From: Pelosinus fermentans JBW45
Lineage (GTDB): Bacteria > Bacillota > Negativicutes > DSM-13327
Direction: 5' to 3'
Assembly (NCBI RefSeq): GCF_000271665.2
Contig: NZ_CP010978.1
Coordinates: 5,228,501-5,292,500 of the forward strand
Length of the DNA stretch: 64,000 nucleotides
The translations under genes and the position numbers were made by a program. The notes beneath the pieces were generated by a model. That model saw nothing but the letters and a program-made list of their open reading frames with translations, did not search any database and had not been told where the DNA came from. Positions 11,001-26,000 of this stretch are shown here, piece after piece (positions within the stretch are counted from its first letter, which is position 1; every line of letters begins with the position of its first letter).

Positions 11001-14000
11001 TGTGGTTTTACGCCCTTATTTTCTAATATCCGTGCCAGTTGGTTCCCTTTGCGGTTCAAATCCTGATAGGTTAGGCGCTGTGTTCCAAACACGACTGCGG
11101 TTGTATCTCTCGGCAAGTTCTCTACCTGTTCTTCAAAGAGTTCTAAAGCAGTTTTATTTTTCGGATAAACCTTTTGAGTATTATTAAAATCAATTAATAT
11201 TTGTTGTTTTTCATCATCTGCCAGCATTTCAATTGCCGCTAATCGAATGTGCGGTTCATTGATAATAGCTTTAAGCGTGTTGATAAAGTGTTTTCCAAAG
11301 CGTTCCATCGTTTCTTTTCTAAAGAGCTTACTATAATATTCCACAGTAAACTCCAAGCGATTATTTCTTTCAAGAGCTTGGCAGGTTAAATCAAATTTAG
11401 CCGTCTTATTGCTAAGTTCATAGGGGGTAAACTGTAAATATCCCATTCTAAGTGCTGATATGTCTACATTTTGCAGAGTAAACATGGTATCAAATAACGG
11501 ATTTCGGTTTAAGCTTCTCGGTATATCCAGTTTGTTCACCAGTTCTTCAAATTGATAGTCCTGATGTTCATAACCAGCAAGTGCATTTTCCTTAACCTCC
11601 TGCAAAAATTCCAGGAAAGTTTTGTTTCCTTCTGGGTAATTCCGCATCGCCAGCGTATTGACAAATACACCGATTATATTCTCTAAATCCGCATGAGGCC
11701 TACCTGCAATCGGCGTCCCTACGATAATGTCTTCCTGACCGCTATACTTGGATAGTACAACATTGTATGCTGTGAGCAGTACCATATATAAAGTCGTACC
11801 AGTTCGCCCGGCAAGTTCGTTTAACTCCGCCATCAATTCTTCTCCCAAAACAAATTCCAGTCGTTCACCTTCAAAACTTCTAATCGGTGGTCTTGGATAA
11901 TCGCTTGGCAGATTGAGTACCGGAATTTCTCCCGTAAAGGTTTGCAGCCAGTACTCTTCCTGCTTTTTAAAATTCTCGCTTGTCAGAAGATTATTTTGCC
12001 AAGTCGAAAAGTCTTTGTACTGGATTCTTAAATTCGGTAATTCCTGACCATCATATAAGCTAGCCAATTCTTTTACCAAAATTCCCATGGATACACCGTC
12101 GGATATGATATGGTGCATATCAAACAGCACCATATACTTGTTCTCTGCCATTTCCATTAGGCCCACTCTGAATAATGGAGCCTTACTTAAATCAAAAGGG
12201 CGAATAAAATCGTTAACGATTTTAGCTGGATTTTCTTGTTTTCCTTGCAACCAGTCAATGGTAATAACAAGTTCTTGATGTACTCTTTGTACTGCCTCCC
12301 CACCAACTAGTTCAAAAGAGGTACGTAATGTTTCATGCCGCTCAGCAAGTTTTTGTATGGCTTGCTCAAAATGTTCCCTGTTTAAAGAACCTTCTGCCAC
12401 AAAGGCGGCGGGCATATTATAGGTTATATCCTTTGTTTCAAACTGATTCAGTACAAACATTCTCTTTTGTGCTGAGGATACCGGATAGTATTCTTGCTCA
12501 GTTACCGATTCAATAGCTACATAGTTATTTTCTACTGCACCTTCCATGATTTTGATGAGCTCTTTGATCGTTTGCGCTTTAAATACTTCCTGCAGCGGCA
12601 CTTCGACCCCAAACTCTTTATGAATTTTAGCAACGAGAGTTATCGCTTTTAACGAATGACCTCCAAGCTCAAAAAAGTTATCTTCAATCCCAACTTTTTC
12701 AACGCCTAAGACCTCCTGCCATACTTTAGCCAATTTTTCTTCCGCTGCGTTCCTGGGTGCTACGTATTCCGTGCCAGCATTGATACTACCATCAGGTTCA
12801 GGAAGCATTTTTCTGTCGATCTTCCCATTGGACGTCAACGGCATCTTGTCAAGTTGCACCAAGACCGATGGGATCATGTAATCAGGCAGTCTTCTCGCTA
12901 AATGCTCTCTAATCTCGGTATTGGCAAGTTCCTGCTCGCTTACGAGATAAGCACACAAGTACTTACTACCGCTTACATCATCTTTGGCAATCACTAATGC
13001 TTCCTTTATAAACGGATGTTTTATCAGTTCGGCTTCAATCTCACCCAATTCAATCCGGAAACCTCTTATTTTAACTTGATGATCAATTCGTCCTAAGAAT
13101 TCAATATTGCCATCGGTTAGCCATTTGGCAAGGTCACCCGTCCGGTACATTCTCTCACCTGGCGCAAATGGATTTTCTACAAACTTCTCAGCTGTCAATT
13201 CCGGCCTATTTAAATACCCTCTGGCCAAACCATCGCCAGAGATACACAGTTCTCCCGGAACACCGATAGGCTGTAGTTTTCCTGCCTGATCCAGTATATA
13301 AATAGAGGTATTAGCGATAGGTGCCCCTATCGGTATGTTCAGGTCACTATCTGCAAGATGATTTATTTCATAGTAAGTTGCATAAACTGTGGTTTCCGTC
13401 GGACCATAAACATGGACGATCCTGCCCCTTCCCAAATATTCATAGGCCTTGCGTACATGTCTTGCCGAACTTTGTTCCCCTCCAAACAGCACTTTTCTTA
13501 CCTTTTTCAAACATTCAATATTCACATCTACCAATGTATTGAACAGGGCAGTGGTAATGAAGAAGACTGTTACTCTTTCTCTTTCGATCACCTTGGCTAA
13601 CCGATTCATATCCAACACGCACGCCTTGTCAACAAGTACAAGCTTCCCTCCGTTTAGCAGTGCTCCATAAATATCAAACACCGAACCATCAAAGGCATAG
13701 TTGGATAATTGCAGCAAGACATCCTCGCTCGTTATCTCAATATAGTTTGTATTTTTGACAACGCGGGCTACATTGTAATGCATGGTCAGATTTCCTTTGG
13801 GTTTCCCTGTCGACCCTGAGGTATAGATCACATAGGCTAAATCCTGGGCTGTATTTTCTTTTACTACGTTCTCAATATCGCCCCGGTATAGTTGCTGATC
13901 GTCCACATGGATGATATCTCCGATAAACGCGACTTTTTTCCTCAGCGATTGCTGCGTAACCAGAATTCCTGTTTTGCTGTCTTCCAGCATATAATTGATT

Positions 14001-17000
14001 CTTTCCTCTGGATAGTCCGGATCAATGGGCATATAGGCTCCTCCGGCCTTTAGAATTCCCATGACTCCAATGATCATCTCCGGTGAACGTTCCACCATCA
14101 TTCCGATAATACGGTTATTTTTTACCCCCTTATTTCTTAGCACTCTTGCCAATTGATTGGCTTTATTATTCAATTCCTTATAGGTAAGCAGCTGCTCCTC
14201 AAAGATTACAGCGATATGATCCGGGGCTTTTTCAACCTGCTCCTCGAACAATTCTTGAATCGTCTTATCCTTTGGATAGACCGTTTTCGTATTGTTAAAG
14301 TCAACAAAGATCTGACGCTTTTCTTCCTCAGATACCAGTTCAATATCCCTCAGCTTAATTCCCGGCTGATCTACGACGCTGTTCAGTACGCTAACAAAGT
14401 GTCTTTTCATCCTTTGCGCCGTTTCTGGCTTAAATAATTTACTATCGTACTCCAGCGTAAACTCTAAACGGTTGTTTCTTTCTGCCGCTTCTAAAGTTAG
14501 ATCAAATTTTGCGATTTTATTGTCCAATTCATAAGGAGAAAATCTTAAATTTCCAATTGCTAGTACGGCATGATCTGTATTTTGAAGAGCGAACATCGTA
14601 TCAAACAGCGGATTTCTACTTAAATTCCTTGGTATATCCAGCTTATCCACCAGTTCTTCAAATTGATAATCCTGATGTTCATAGCCCATGAGGGCATTGA
14701 CTTTAACTTCTTGTAAAAATTCCAGGAAGCTTTTATTTTTTCCAGGATAATTTCGCATCGCCAGCGTGTTCACAAACATGCCCACCATGTTTTCTAAATC
14801 CGCATGGGGTCTGCCTGCAATAGGTGATCCTACAATAATATCTTCTTGCCCGGTATATTTTGATAATACAACATTATAGGCGGCCAGCAGTACCATATAC
14901 AGGGTCGTGCCGTTTTCCATGGCAAGTTGGTTCAACTCTCCTGTTAATTCTTCTCCTAATTCAAAGTTCAGTCGATCCCCTTCAAAGCTCCGAATGGCTG
15001 GTCTTGGATAATCACTTGACATATTAAGTACTGGAAGTTCTCCTGCAAAAGCCTGTAACCAGTATGCTTCCTGCTGTTTAAACCTTTCAGTAGTCAGCAG
15101 GTTATTTTGCCAAGCCGAAAAATCTTTATATTGAATCCTCAGTTCCGGCAATTCCTGACCTTCACAAAGCCTTGTCAGTTCTTTGACTAAAATTCTCATG
15201 GATACACCATCAGATACAATATGATGCATGTCAAATAACACGACATGCAGGTTTTCGGTTAGTTCTACCAAACCCACTCTAAGTAACGGAGCCTTGCTTA
15301 GATCAAAGGGACGCACAAAGGTTTGGATGATATTCGGTATATCCTCTTTTGTCCCTGGGATTAAGTCAATAGTAAACTTAATCTCTTCATGGACCCTTTG
15401 TACCGGTGCCCCGTCGATGACCTCAAAGGAAGTTCGCAATGTTTCGTGTCTCTGAACAAGCTTTTGCCATACTTTCTCTAATCGATCTTTGTCTAAAGCA
15501 CCTTCTACTTCAAATGCCGCTGGCATATTATACGTCGTGTCAGCTGTTTCAAACTGACTCAGGATAAACATTCTCTTTTGCGCTGAGGATACCGGGTAAT
15601 ATTGCTGCTTGGCAATTGGCTCGATAGCCGCATAGCTAGTATGCACAGCACCTTCAACAGCCTTGCTAAGTTCTTTGACAGTCTGTGCCTTGAATACTTC
15701 CGTGAGCGGCACTTCGACCCCAAATTCCTTATGCATTTTAGCTACCAGAGTTACCGCTTTTAATGAGTGACCTCCAAGCTCAAAGAAGTTATCTTCAATC
15801 CCGACTTTTTCAATACCTAAGACATTCTCCCAGATTTTAGCCAGTTTTTCTTCTGCTTCATTTCGCGGTGCTACATACTCTCTTCCCGTGTTGCCCCTTC
15901 CCTCTGGCTCCGGCAGTGCTTTCCTATCAATCTTCCCGTTTAGGGTTAGCGGCATCTTCTCAAGCTGGACAAAACTTGCTGGAATCATATAATCAGGCAC
16001 GACCTTAGCTAAATGTTCCCTGAGCTCTGCAATGGTCACCTCCTGCTCGGCTACGATATAGGCACACAGGTATTTTTGACCAGTTATATCCTCCTTGGCA
16101 ATGACAACTGTTTCTTTTATCCATTTATGATTTAGTAACTGGACTTCGATTTCGCCTAACTCGATTCTAAATCCTCGAATTTTGACTTGATGATCTATTC
16201 TACCAAAGAACTCTATGGTTCCATTGGACAGCCATCTGGCCAAATCCCCTGTCCTGTACATTCTCTCTCCTGGTATGAAAGGATTATCTATAAACTTTTC
16301 TGCCGTTAATTCAGGGTTGTTTAGATACCCCTTGCCGACTCCTTGTCCACCAATATAGACCTCTCCTATGGCATTTACCGGAAGAACCGATAAATCTTCT
16401 CCCAATATATAGACTTTTACGTTGGAGATGGGCTTGCCAATAGGAACGATATCTCCGGAATGATTTTCACCACAATCCACCTCATGAACAGTGGCGACAT
16501 CACAACACTCTGTGGGTCCGTAAACATTTGTGATCTTAATTGGGGAATTGTTAAAGTGATTGAGAAATTCTTGTACCACTGCATAGGAAAGTGCTTCTCC
16601 GCCTATCAGGAATTCTTTGACGCCTAAGTATTCGTCACTTTTAGAAATGGAATTGAACACACTAAGATGCGCTGGTGTTCCGTCAGAAATATCAATTTCA
16701 TTTTTGCGATAAAAATTGAGTAATCCCGCTCGCTCAAATCGTATATGTTCTGGCACGATGCACAAATGATGTCCTAATAAAAGTGCTGGGAAAATCTGTT
16801 TGACTGAAGCATCAAAAACATATGGCGATAATAACGCTACATTTAAAACAGAAGCATATTCACCATATACACGATCTCGTAGACCATAAACCAGATTTAT
16901 GACATTACGCTGTTCAATCATAACTCCTTTGGGCTTTCCGGTCGTACCTGACGTATATATCACATAGGCTAAATCATTAGGTTTGTTCAGGATACTGACA

Positions 17001-20000
17001 TTTGAAGATTCTTCGCAAGCTATATTTTCATCTTCAAGGTCAACTATCCCTATATCTGCGGGTGCCTGCCTGATAAAACGATTTTGTGTAATAAGGATTT
17101 TAGCTTGGCTATTTTCGAGCATATACGCTATTCTTTCTTTCCCATGCTCAGGATCAATGGGTAGATAGGCTCCTCCGGACTTCAAGATTCCTACTAGCCC
17201 AATCATCATTCCTAAAGACCGTTCCACCATGATGCCTACAATGCTATTTGGCTGTACCCCCTTATTTCTTAATACTTTCGCCAATTGGTTGGCTTTGTTA
17301 TTTAACTCTTCATAGGTTAAATGCTGCTCTGCAAAAGTTACAGCAATGTGATCGGGTGTTATTCTAACCTGTTCCTCAAACAACTCAGAAATTGTTTTAT
17401 CCGTCGGATAGACAGCTTCCTTGTTATTGAAATCAACCAATAGCTGTCTCTTTTCATTCTCTGCAAGCATATTGATTCTCGTCAGTTTGTTTTCTGGCTG
17501 AGCTACGATGCTGCTTAGTAGATTAACAAAATGTCTGCCAAATCGTTCAATCGTTTCTTGCTTAAAGAGTTTGTTATAGTACTCCAACGTAAACTCCAGA
17601 CGGTTATTTCTTTCGATCGCTCGTAAGGTTAGATCAAATTTCGCTGTCTTATTGTCAAGTTTATAGGCTAAAAATTGTAATTCTCCTATTTTAAGCTCTG
17701 TTATATCCACATTCTGGAGACTAAATAAAGTGCTAAACAGAGGATTTCTGCTTAAATCTCTCGGTATATCCAATTTTTCCACCAGTTCTTCAAATTGATA
17801 GTCCTGATGTTCATAGCCCGAGAGTGCATTTAATTTGACCTCTTGCAAAAATTCCAGAAAGCTTTTATTTCCTTCCGGATAGTTTCTCATTGCCAATGTA
17901 TTGACAAACATACCGACGATATTTTCCAAATCATCATGAGATCTACCTGCAATTGGCGATCCTACGATGATATCTTCCTGACCAGTATATTTCGATAGTG
18001 CTACATTATACGCTGCCAATAGCACCATATACAGGGTCGTTCCAGTTTGACCGGCAAGTTTGTTTAACGCTTCTGTCAATTCTTCTCCCAAGACAAATTC
18101 CAGCTCATCGCCTTCAAAGCTTCTGATGGACGGTCTTGTATAGTCACTTGGCATATTGAGTACCGGAATTTCTCCAGCAAAAGCCTGTAACCAGTATGCT
18201 TCCTGCTGTTTAAAACTTTCGGTGACCAGCAGATTATTTTGCCAAGCCGAAAAATCTTTGTACTGGATTTTTAACTCCGGTAGTTCCTGCCCTTCATACA
18301 AGCTTGCCAATTCCTTAACTAAAATTCCTACAGATACACCATCGGATATAATATGGTGCATATCAAATAATACAACGTAATTTTTCGTGGATAATTCTAC
18401 CAGATTTACTCTAAGCAATGGAGCTTTGCCTAAATCAAAGGGACGGATAAAGGTTTGAAAAATATTTAGTATATCTTGATTTGCCCCTTCACGGTAATTC
18501 ATCGTAAAATTACATTCTTCGTGAACTCTTTGTACAGGTTCTCCATTGATAAATTCGAAGGAGGTTCGTAAGGTCTCGTGCCGCTGAACAAGTTTTTGTA
18601 AAGCTTGCTCAAATCGTTCCTTATCTAAAGAACCTTCTACCTTAAATGCAGCTGGCATATTATAGGCAGTATCCTTAGCTTCGAATTGGTTCAGGATAAA
18701 CATTCTCTTTTGTGCCGAAGATACCGGATAGTATTCTTGCTTAGCTGCCAATTCAATAGCCGCATAGCTATTTTGTACCGCACCCTTGATTGTCTTAACC
18801 AGTTCTTTGACTGTTTGGGTTTTAAATACCTCCTGCAGCGGCACCTCTGCCCCGAATTCTTTGTGGATTTTGGCGACAAGGGTTATGGCTTTTAGGGAAT
18901 GTCCGCCTAATTCAAAAAAATTATCTTCAATCCCGACTTTTTCCACCCCTAAAACATCCTGCCAGATTGTAGCCAGCTTTTCTTCCATTTCATTTCGCGG
19001 CGCTACATACTCTGTCCCGGTACTCATTTTCCCTTCCGGTTCCGGTAATGCCTTTCTGTCGATCTTGCCATTTGGCGTTAGCGGCATTTTGTCAAGCTGT
19101 ACAAAGGTTGACGGGATCATGTACTCGGGCAGCGTTTTTATTAAATGTTCCTTAATTTCCGCTACCGTCAGCTCTTGCGTGACTACAATGTAGGCGCATA
19201 GATATTTATAGCCAGTTATCTCTTCCTTCGCGACAACTAATGCTTCTTTTATGGAAAGATGATTTAACAATTCGCCTTCAATCTCGCCCAATTCGATCCG
19301 GAAACCTCTAATCTTAACTTGATGATCAATTCGCCCTAAGAATTCAATATTGCCATCCGGTAACCATCTGGCAAGGTCGCCTGTCCGGTACATTCTCTCA
19401 CCCTGCACGAATGGGTCCGCTACAAACTTTTCAGCCGACAATTCCGGTCTGTTCAAATACCCTGTAGCTAAACCGTCCCCAGATATACACAGTTCTCCTG
19501 GAGCACCAATTGGCTGTAGATTTCCGCCTTGATCCAGTATATAAATGGAGGTATTGGCGATAGGAGCCCCAATAGGTATGCTCAATTCTCCATCATCGAT
19601 ATGTTTCACCTCATAATAGGTGGCAAAAACCGTGCTCTCTGTGGGACCATAAACATGTATAATTCTGCCTTTGCCCATATATTTGAAGGCTTTGCGTACA
19701 TGTCTTGCTGAGCTCATTTCTCCACCAAAGAGCACCTTTCTTACATTTTTCAAACATTCCATATTGACGTCCACCAACGTATTGAACAGAGCGGTAGTAA
19801 TAAAGAAGACTGTTACTTTTTCTTGTTCGATCACCTTGGCCAGCCTGTTCATATCCAGGATGCTCGCTTTGTCAACCAGTACAAGCTTTGCTCCGTTCAA
19901 CAACGCGCCATATATATCAAATACAGAACCGTCAAAGGCATAATTGGATAACTGCAGCAGTACATCTTTTTCGTTGATCTCAATGTAGTTCGTATTTTTG

Positions 20001-23000
20001 ACAACCCGGACAACATTGTGATGCATGGTCAGATTTCCTTTAGGTTTTCCCGTGGAACCTGAGGTATAGATCACGTAAGCTAAATCCTGTGAGGTATTTT
20101 CTTTTGTTAGGTTTGTTGCGTCCCCTTGGTATAATTCCGAGTCATCCACATCAATGATGTCCCCGTTAAAGGTGATTCCTGCCGCCAAGTATTTATGGGT
20201 TATTAAAATTCCTGTCCCGCTGTCTTCCAGTATATAGCTGACTCTTTCCTCCGGATATTCTGGATCAATAGGCAGGTACGCCCCTCCAGCCTTCAGGACT
20301 CCCATGATACCGATGATCATTTCCGGTGAACGTTCCACCATCATACCGACAATACGACTCTTTTCTACGCCTTTTTTTCTTAGCACTCTTGCCAGTTGAT
20401 TGGCTTTATTGTTCAGTTCTTGATAAGTGAGCTGCTGTTCTTCAAATACTACGGCAATATGGTGGGGATTCTTTTCTACCTGCTCTTCAAAGAGTTCCTG
20501 GATGGTCTTTTCCTTTGGATAGGCTGTTTTCGTATTATTAAAGTCAAGAAGAATTTGACATGTTTCCTCTTTCGATACAAGTTCAATGTCCGCTAACTTA
20601 ATTTGCGGCTGCTCTACGATACTGTTTAATACGTTTTCAACGTGCCTACTGAGTCTTTCCATTGTTTCTTTCTTAAATAGTTTGGTATCATACTCTAATG
20701 TAAAATCTAGCTGGCTGCTTCTTTCTATTGCCTCTAAGGTTAAATCAAATTTCGCGATCTTATTGTCGAATTCATAGCGGGAAAATCTCAAATTTCCAAT
20801 GCTCAGTTCCGCTATATCCACATTTTGGAGAGCAAACATCGTATCAAACAACGGATTTCTGCTTAAATTCCGTGGTATATCCAGCTTGTCCACCAATTCT
20901 TCGAATTGATAATCCTGATTTTCATAAGCCTTGAGTGCATTTTCTTTAACCGCTTGTAAAAATTCCAGGAAACTTTTATTTTTTTCCGGGTAATTTCGCA
21001 TCGCCAGCGTATTAACAAATACACCGATAATATTATGCAAATCTGCATACTGTCTTCCTGCAATGGGTGATCCTACGATAATATCTTCCTGCCCGGTATA
21101 TTTGGACAGTACAACATTATAGGCCGCCAGCAGCACCATATATAACGTCGTACCCGTTTCCATGGCGAGTTTATTCAATTCTCCCGTCACTTCTTCTCCC
21201 AGAGTAAATCGTAATACCTCTCCTTCAAAGCTTCTAACAAGTGGTCTTGGATAATCCCTTGGCATATTGATTACTGGAAGTTCTCCGGCAAAAGCTTTTA
21301 ACCAATATGCTTCCTGCTGTTTTAACGCCTCCCTTTGGAATGCACTGTTCTGCCAAAGGGCAAAATCCTTGTACTGGACTCTTAGTTCCGGTAATTCCTG
21401 ACCTTCATATAAACTCGCCAGCTCTTTTATAAAAATCTCTGCTGTCACACCATCCGATATGATATGGTGCATATCGAATAATACGACATGCTCATTTTCA
21501 GCCATTTCTACCAGCCCCACCCTAAAAAGCGGTGCTTTATTTAGATCAAAGGGACGTGCAAAATCTTGAATGATGCCCGATATATCTTCCTTTTGCCCTT
21601 GAATAAATTCGATAGCAAACTCCATCTCTTGATGAATCCTTTGGACAGGCTCCCCGTCAATGATCTCAAAAGAAGTCCGTAATGTCTCGTGTCTTTGAAT
21701 AAGTCTGTTGAGCACATTCTCAAATTGGTGCTTGTTCAGGGCGCCTTCAACCTTAAAGGCCACAAAATTATTATAGACAGTCTCCTTCGTTTCGAACTGA
21801 TTCAAGATAAACATTCGCTTTTGTGCCGATGATACCGGATAATATTCCTGCTCTGGAGCTATAGGAATCCCAGAAATTCCAGCGTCTACTATCAATAGTT
21901 CCTGGATTTTTGCAATCATTTCCGCAATGCTGGGTCCCTGTAAAAAATATACCATTGGAACCATTACGTCTAGCGCTTTTTCAATTCTGTTTTTTAACTC
22001 AACAGCCATGATCGAGTCAAGTCCTAAACTATTTAAAGAGGTATGGACATCCAGCTTTGCTTTGGACATCCCCAATACCTGACTCACCTGCTCACAAAGA
22101 TAACTCTCTAACAAGTTGTAGTGCTCACCCTCATTTGCCTCTATAAGCTCTTTACGAATGCTGCTTTCCTGGTTGATAGCATTACTGACCGTTCCCGCAG
22201 CTTCGCTTTCCTCTAACAGCAAATCGGCAACCAGCTCAGATTTTCCAATCTGCTGGTATATGATACGCCAGCGTTCCCAATCCACATCCATGACCACAAT
22301 CTGAGTCATATCTGTATTTATCAAATTATCCAATATCTGTAATCCGCACGCAGGTGTTAGCGCATTTATCCCCATACTGGTCGTAGATGACAGGATGTTA
22401 AAGCGCGCTGCCATACCGATTTCCGCCCAAGGCCCCCAGTTAATGCTCAATGCTGGTAAATTTAGATTACGCCGATAGTGCATCAAAGCATCCAAGAAAG
22501 CATTTGCCGCCGCATAGCTCCCTAAGCGCGGAGAACTAACTACAGTGGAAATTGATGAAAATACGATGAAAAAGTCCAGCGGGACATCTTTTAACAGCTG
22601 GTGAAGCTGCCAAGCCCCCTGCACCTTTGGTCGTAAAACTTTGTTAAAGGAGCCCGAATCACACTCTGTCAGTAATTGATCAGCCACTGTCCCTGCCGCA
22701 TGAACGACACCCCTTATCGGTGGCCAGCCTTCTTCACGGAAACTTACAAGGAAATTCTTAAGCTGCTCTTCATCCGCCACATCGACCGCTGCCAAATGAA
22801 CGCTGGCTCCCATAGACTCTAGTTCTTTAATGGTTCCGATTTGATGGGACAGCCGATCTTCGCTTTCAAGAACGCTATCCCATGCGGTGCGAGGCGGCAG
22901 CTCCGTTCTCCCCATCAGAATCAGCCTTCTGGCTCCTTGTTCCACCATCCAGCGTGCAACCTGCATGCCCAAATCTCCAAGTCCACCAGTTATCAAATAT

Positions 23001-26000
23001 GTGCCGTTTCTCTGCCAATAGAAAGGATTATTTCGATCATAGGACAAGCTATGGCGTTTCAGCCGAGCTACATAACGCGTTTTTTGCCGGTAAGCAACCT
23101 GATCTTCTCCTCCCTGAACAAAAATATCTTCTAATAACATGTCTGCAGCCTGTTCACCTTGGTCCTCAGGATCTAAATCTATCAAACCACCCCACAATTC
23201 CTTTTGTTCGATGGCAATTGTCCGTCCCAACCCCCATAAAGGCGCCTGGATAAAATCCACAGGCTCCCCTTCCTCCAAAACCGCTTGACTGCCCCTTGTA
23301 ATGAGCCATAACCGAGGCAATGCTCTATTACCATTTATTTTTAACTCCTGGATAATTTGAATTAGCTGGAGAACATGCAAACATCCCAGATTTTGAGCCT
23401 TTTCCAGGTCAACTGTGGTTATATTATTTTTGTCATTTGAACCGATACTCCAAGTATGTATAATTCCATGACAAACATCCAGAGCAGGATTCAGAACCGT
23501 ATGCAAAAGCTGCTTCAAGTCCTCCTGTGATGAATTTATACTAAATGTATCTTCTGATAAACATTGGAAAGATTGTCCCGGGTAGATCAATACTGTTCTT
23601 TCCCCTCGTTCGGTCAAGCCCTTAGCTACCAAATCGCCAATGCCTTCCTGCTGGGCAAAAATCAACCAGGTTTTTTTCCCTTTCTTATCAGACACCACCC
23701 GATCCTCTCTGCTTAACTCCTTAGGCTGCCACTCTAGCTTATACAGCCAACGATCCAATTCGTCAGAAACAGTATGCTGAGGAATTGGATACATGAGAGT
23801 ATTCTTTTTCATTTCAAACCAGTATTGCTCCCGCTGCCAAGGATAAGTCGGCAGGGAAACGCACCGTGCACCTTCCTGATAAAGCTGCTCCCAGTTCACT
23901 GAAAACCCAAGGGTGTATAGATGCCCTAGAGAATTGAGCATTGCAGCGCCCTCGGGTTCCTGCCTGCGCAAGCTAGGCAACACAATTCCGTTTCTATCCT
24001 GCCGGCTTATGCTTTGCTTAACAGTATTAGAAAGCACCGGATGAGGGCTTATCTCTAAAAACACATTATACTCATCTGCAACTAAGCAATCCACAGCAGC
24101 AGCAAACAGTACCGATTCTCTGAGGTTCCTTACCCAATAATCAACGCTAAGTTCCTGTCCCCCAATTAACTGTCCTGTAACTGTTGAGTAAATAGGAATC
24201 GTCGCTGCTTGTGACTGCAGCCCTTGAAGAGATTCCGCCAATTCACTCATCAACGGTTCCATCTGATAGCTGTGAAAAGCATAATTTACCGGTAAAGCCT
24301 TACAAAATATGTTCCCTTGTTCCAGGGTCGTCATAATTTCTTCAATACTTGCAGGTTCGCCGGACAAAACCAACGAGGTTGGACCGTTATAACATGCGAT
24401 AGAAACCTTATTTTCATAGTTAACAAGCAGCGATTTGGCTTCTTCCCATGCAAGCTCGACTGCCACCGTTTTCCCTTGACCAGTCGTTCTCTGCATAAGC
24501 CTGCTGCGATGAAAAATAACCCGCACGGCGTCAGAAAGGCTCAAGGCTCCCGCAATGTATGCCGCTGCCACCTCACCCATACTATGACCAACGACGGCTT
24601 CTGGCTGAATACCCCATACTATCCACAACCTGGCTAACGCTACTTGAACAGCAAAGAGAGCCGGTTGGACAAATTTCGTTTGATCCAAGCGACTCATAGA
24701 TTCTATTGCTGTTAATTCGGTAACCAATGACCAGTCTGCGTGCTGACTAAATAACACATCACACTCTTCTATTGTCTCCCGAAACACTGGTTCCTCTTGA
24801 AAAAGTTCCCGTCCCATCGCCCACCATTGAGGTCCCTGTCCGGAAAAAACGAAAACCAATTTAGATGAAGCTCCAGAGGATCTTTGACCAGATTGAAGAC
24901 TAGGGAAAGCCTCTCCTTTAAGATACATCTCAAGATGATCTACCACATCTTCCTTTGAGCCGACAACCAAGGACAAGCGATGATCATGCTGACCGCGACG
25001 GGCTCCGGCTGTATAGCATATATCCTTCAAAGAAAAATTCTTGCCTTCCCCGCTTATATAGTCTCGATAAGACCGTGCCAAATCACACAAAGCTTCCTGG
25101 TTAGACGCTGAAATAGGAAGCAGCTGCTTTTCCTTTGGTAAATAATTCATCATATTATGTTTTTTTAAAGAGGTAGATTGAAAACTTTCCAGAACCACAT
25201 GAGCATTCGTTCCACCAAAACCAAAAGAACTCACTCCAGCGAGGAGGGAAGAAGACATGTCTGGCCATGGCCCCAGTTCTGTTTGTACACGTAGAGGTAA
25301 TTCTTCAAATGGAATATAGGGATTTGGATTGTCAAAATGAAGGCTGGCCGGAATTTGCCGATGTTTCATTGCCAGAGCAACTTTAATTAACCCTGCTATA
25401 CCTGCCGCCGCTTCCATATGCCCAATATTGGTCTTGGCTGAACCAATTAAACAAGGATTTTGGGGCGAACGTTCTGCCGCAAGCACTTTTCCTAGTGCTT
25501 TAGCCTCAATGGGATCCCCCAAAGAAGTTCCTGTCCCATGGGCTTCAATATATTGAATTTTCCCAGGAGAAATGCCAGTCCGTCTATACGCTTCCCGCAG
25601 TACCTCTTCCTGGGCCGGACCGTTAGGCGCTGTCAACCCATTACTGCGTCCATCCTGGTTGACAGCACTCCCTGGAATCAATGCATAAATTGGATCATTA
25701 TCCTGAAGAGCCTTGGATAATGATTTTAGTACTACAATTCCCGCACCTTCGCCTCGAACATAGCCGTTTGCCTCTGCGGAGAAGGTCTTGCAGCGACCAT
25801 CAGGTGCTAGCATGCCTGCTTTGGCAAAAGCTTCTGTCACCTCCGGTGACAACAAAAGATTGACGCCACCCGCTAAAGCAAGAGTTGATTCACCATTTTG
25901 CAAACTTTTACAAGCCAAATGTACCGCTACTAACGAAGATGAACATGCCGTATCAATTGACAAACTGGCGCCCTGAAAATTCAACAAATAAGAAATACGA

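Noticed and set aside
18691-18879. Opposite-strand and out-of-phase frames within the NRPS genes (this and many similar ones)
   Set aside because: They lie wholly inside long, domain-rich synthetase genes, lack ribosome sites and show no domain of their own.
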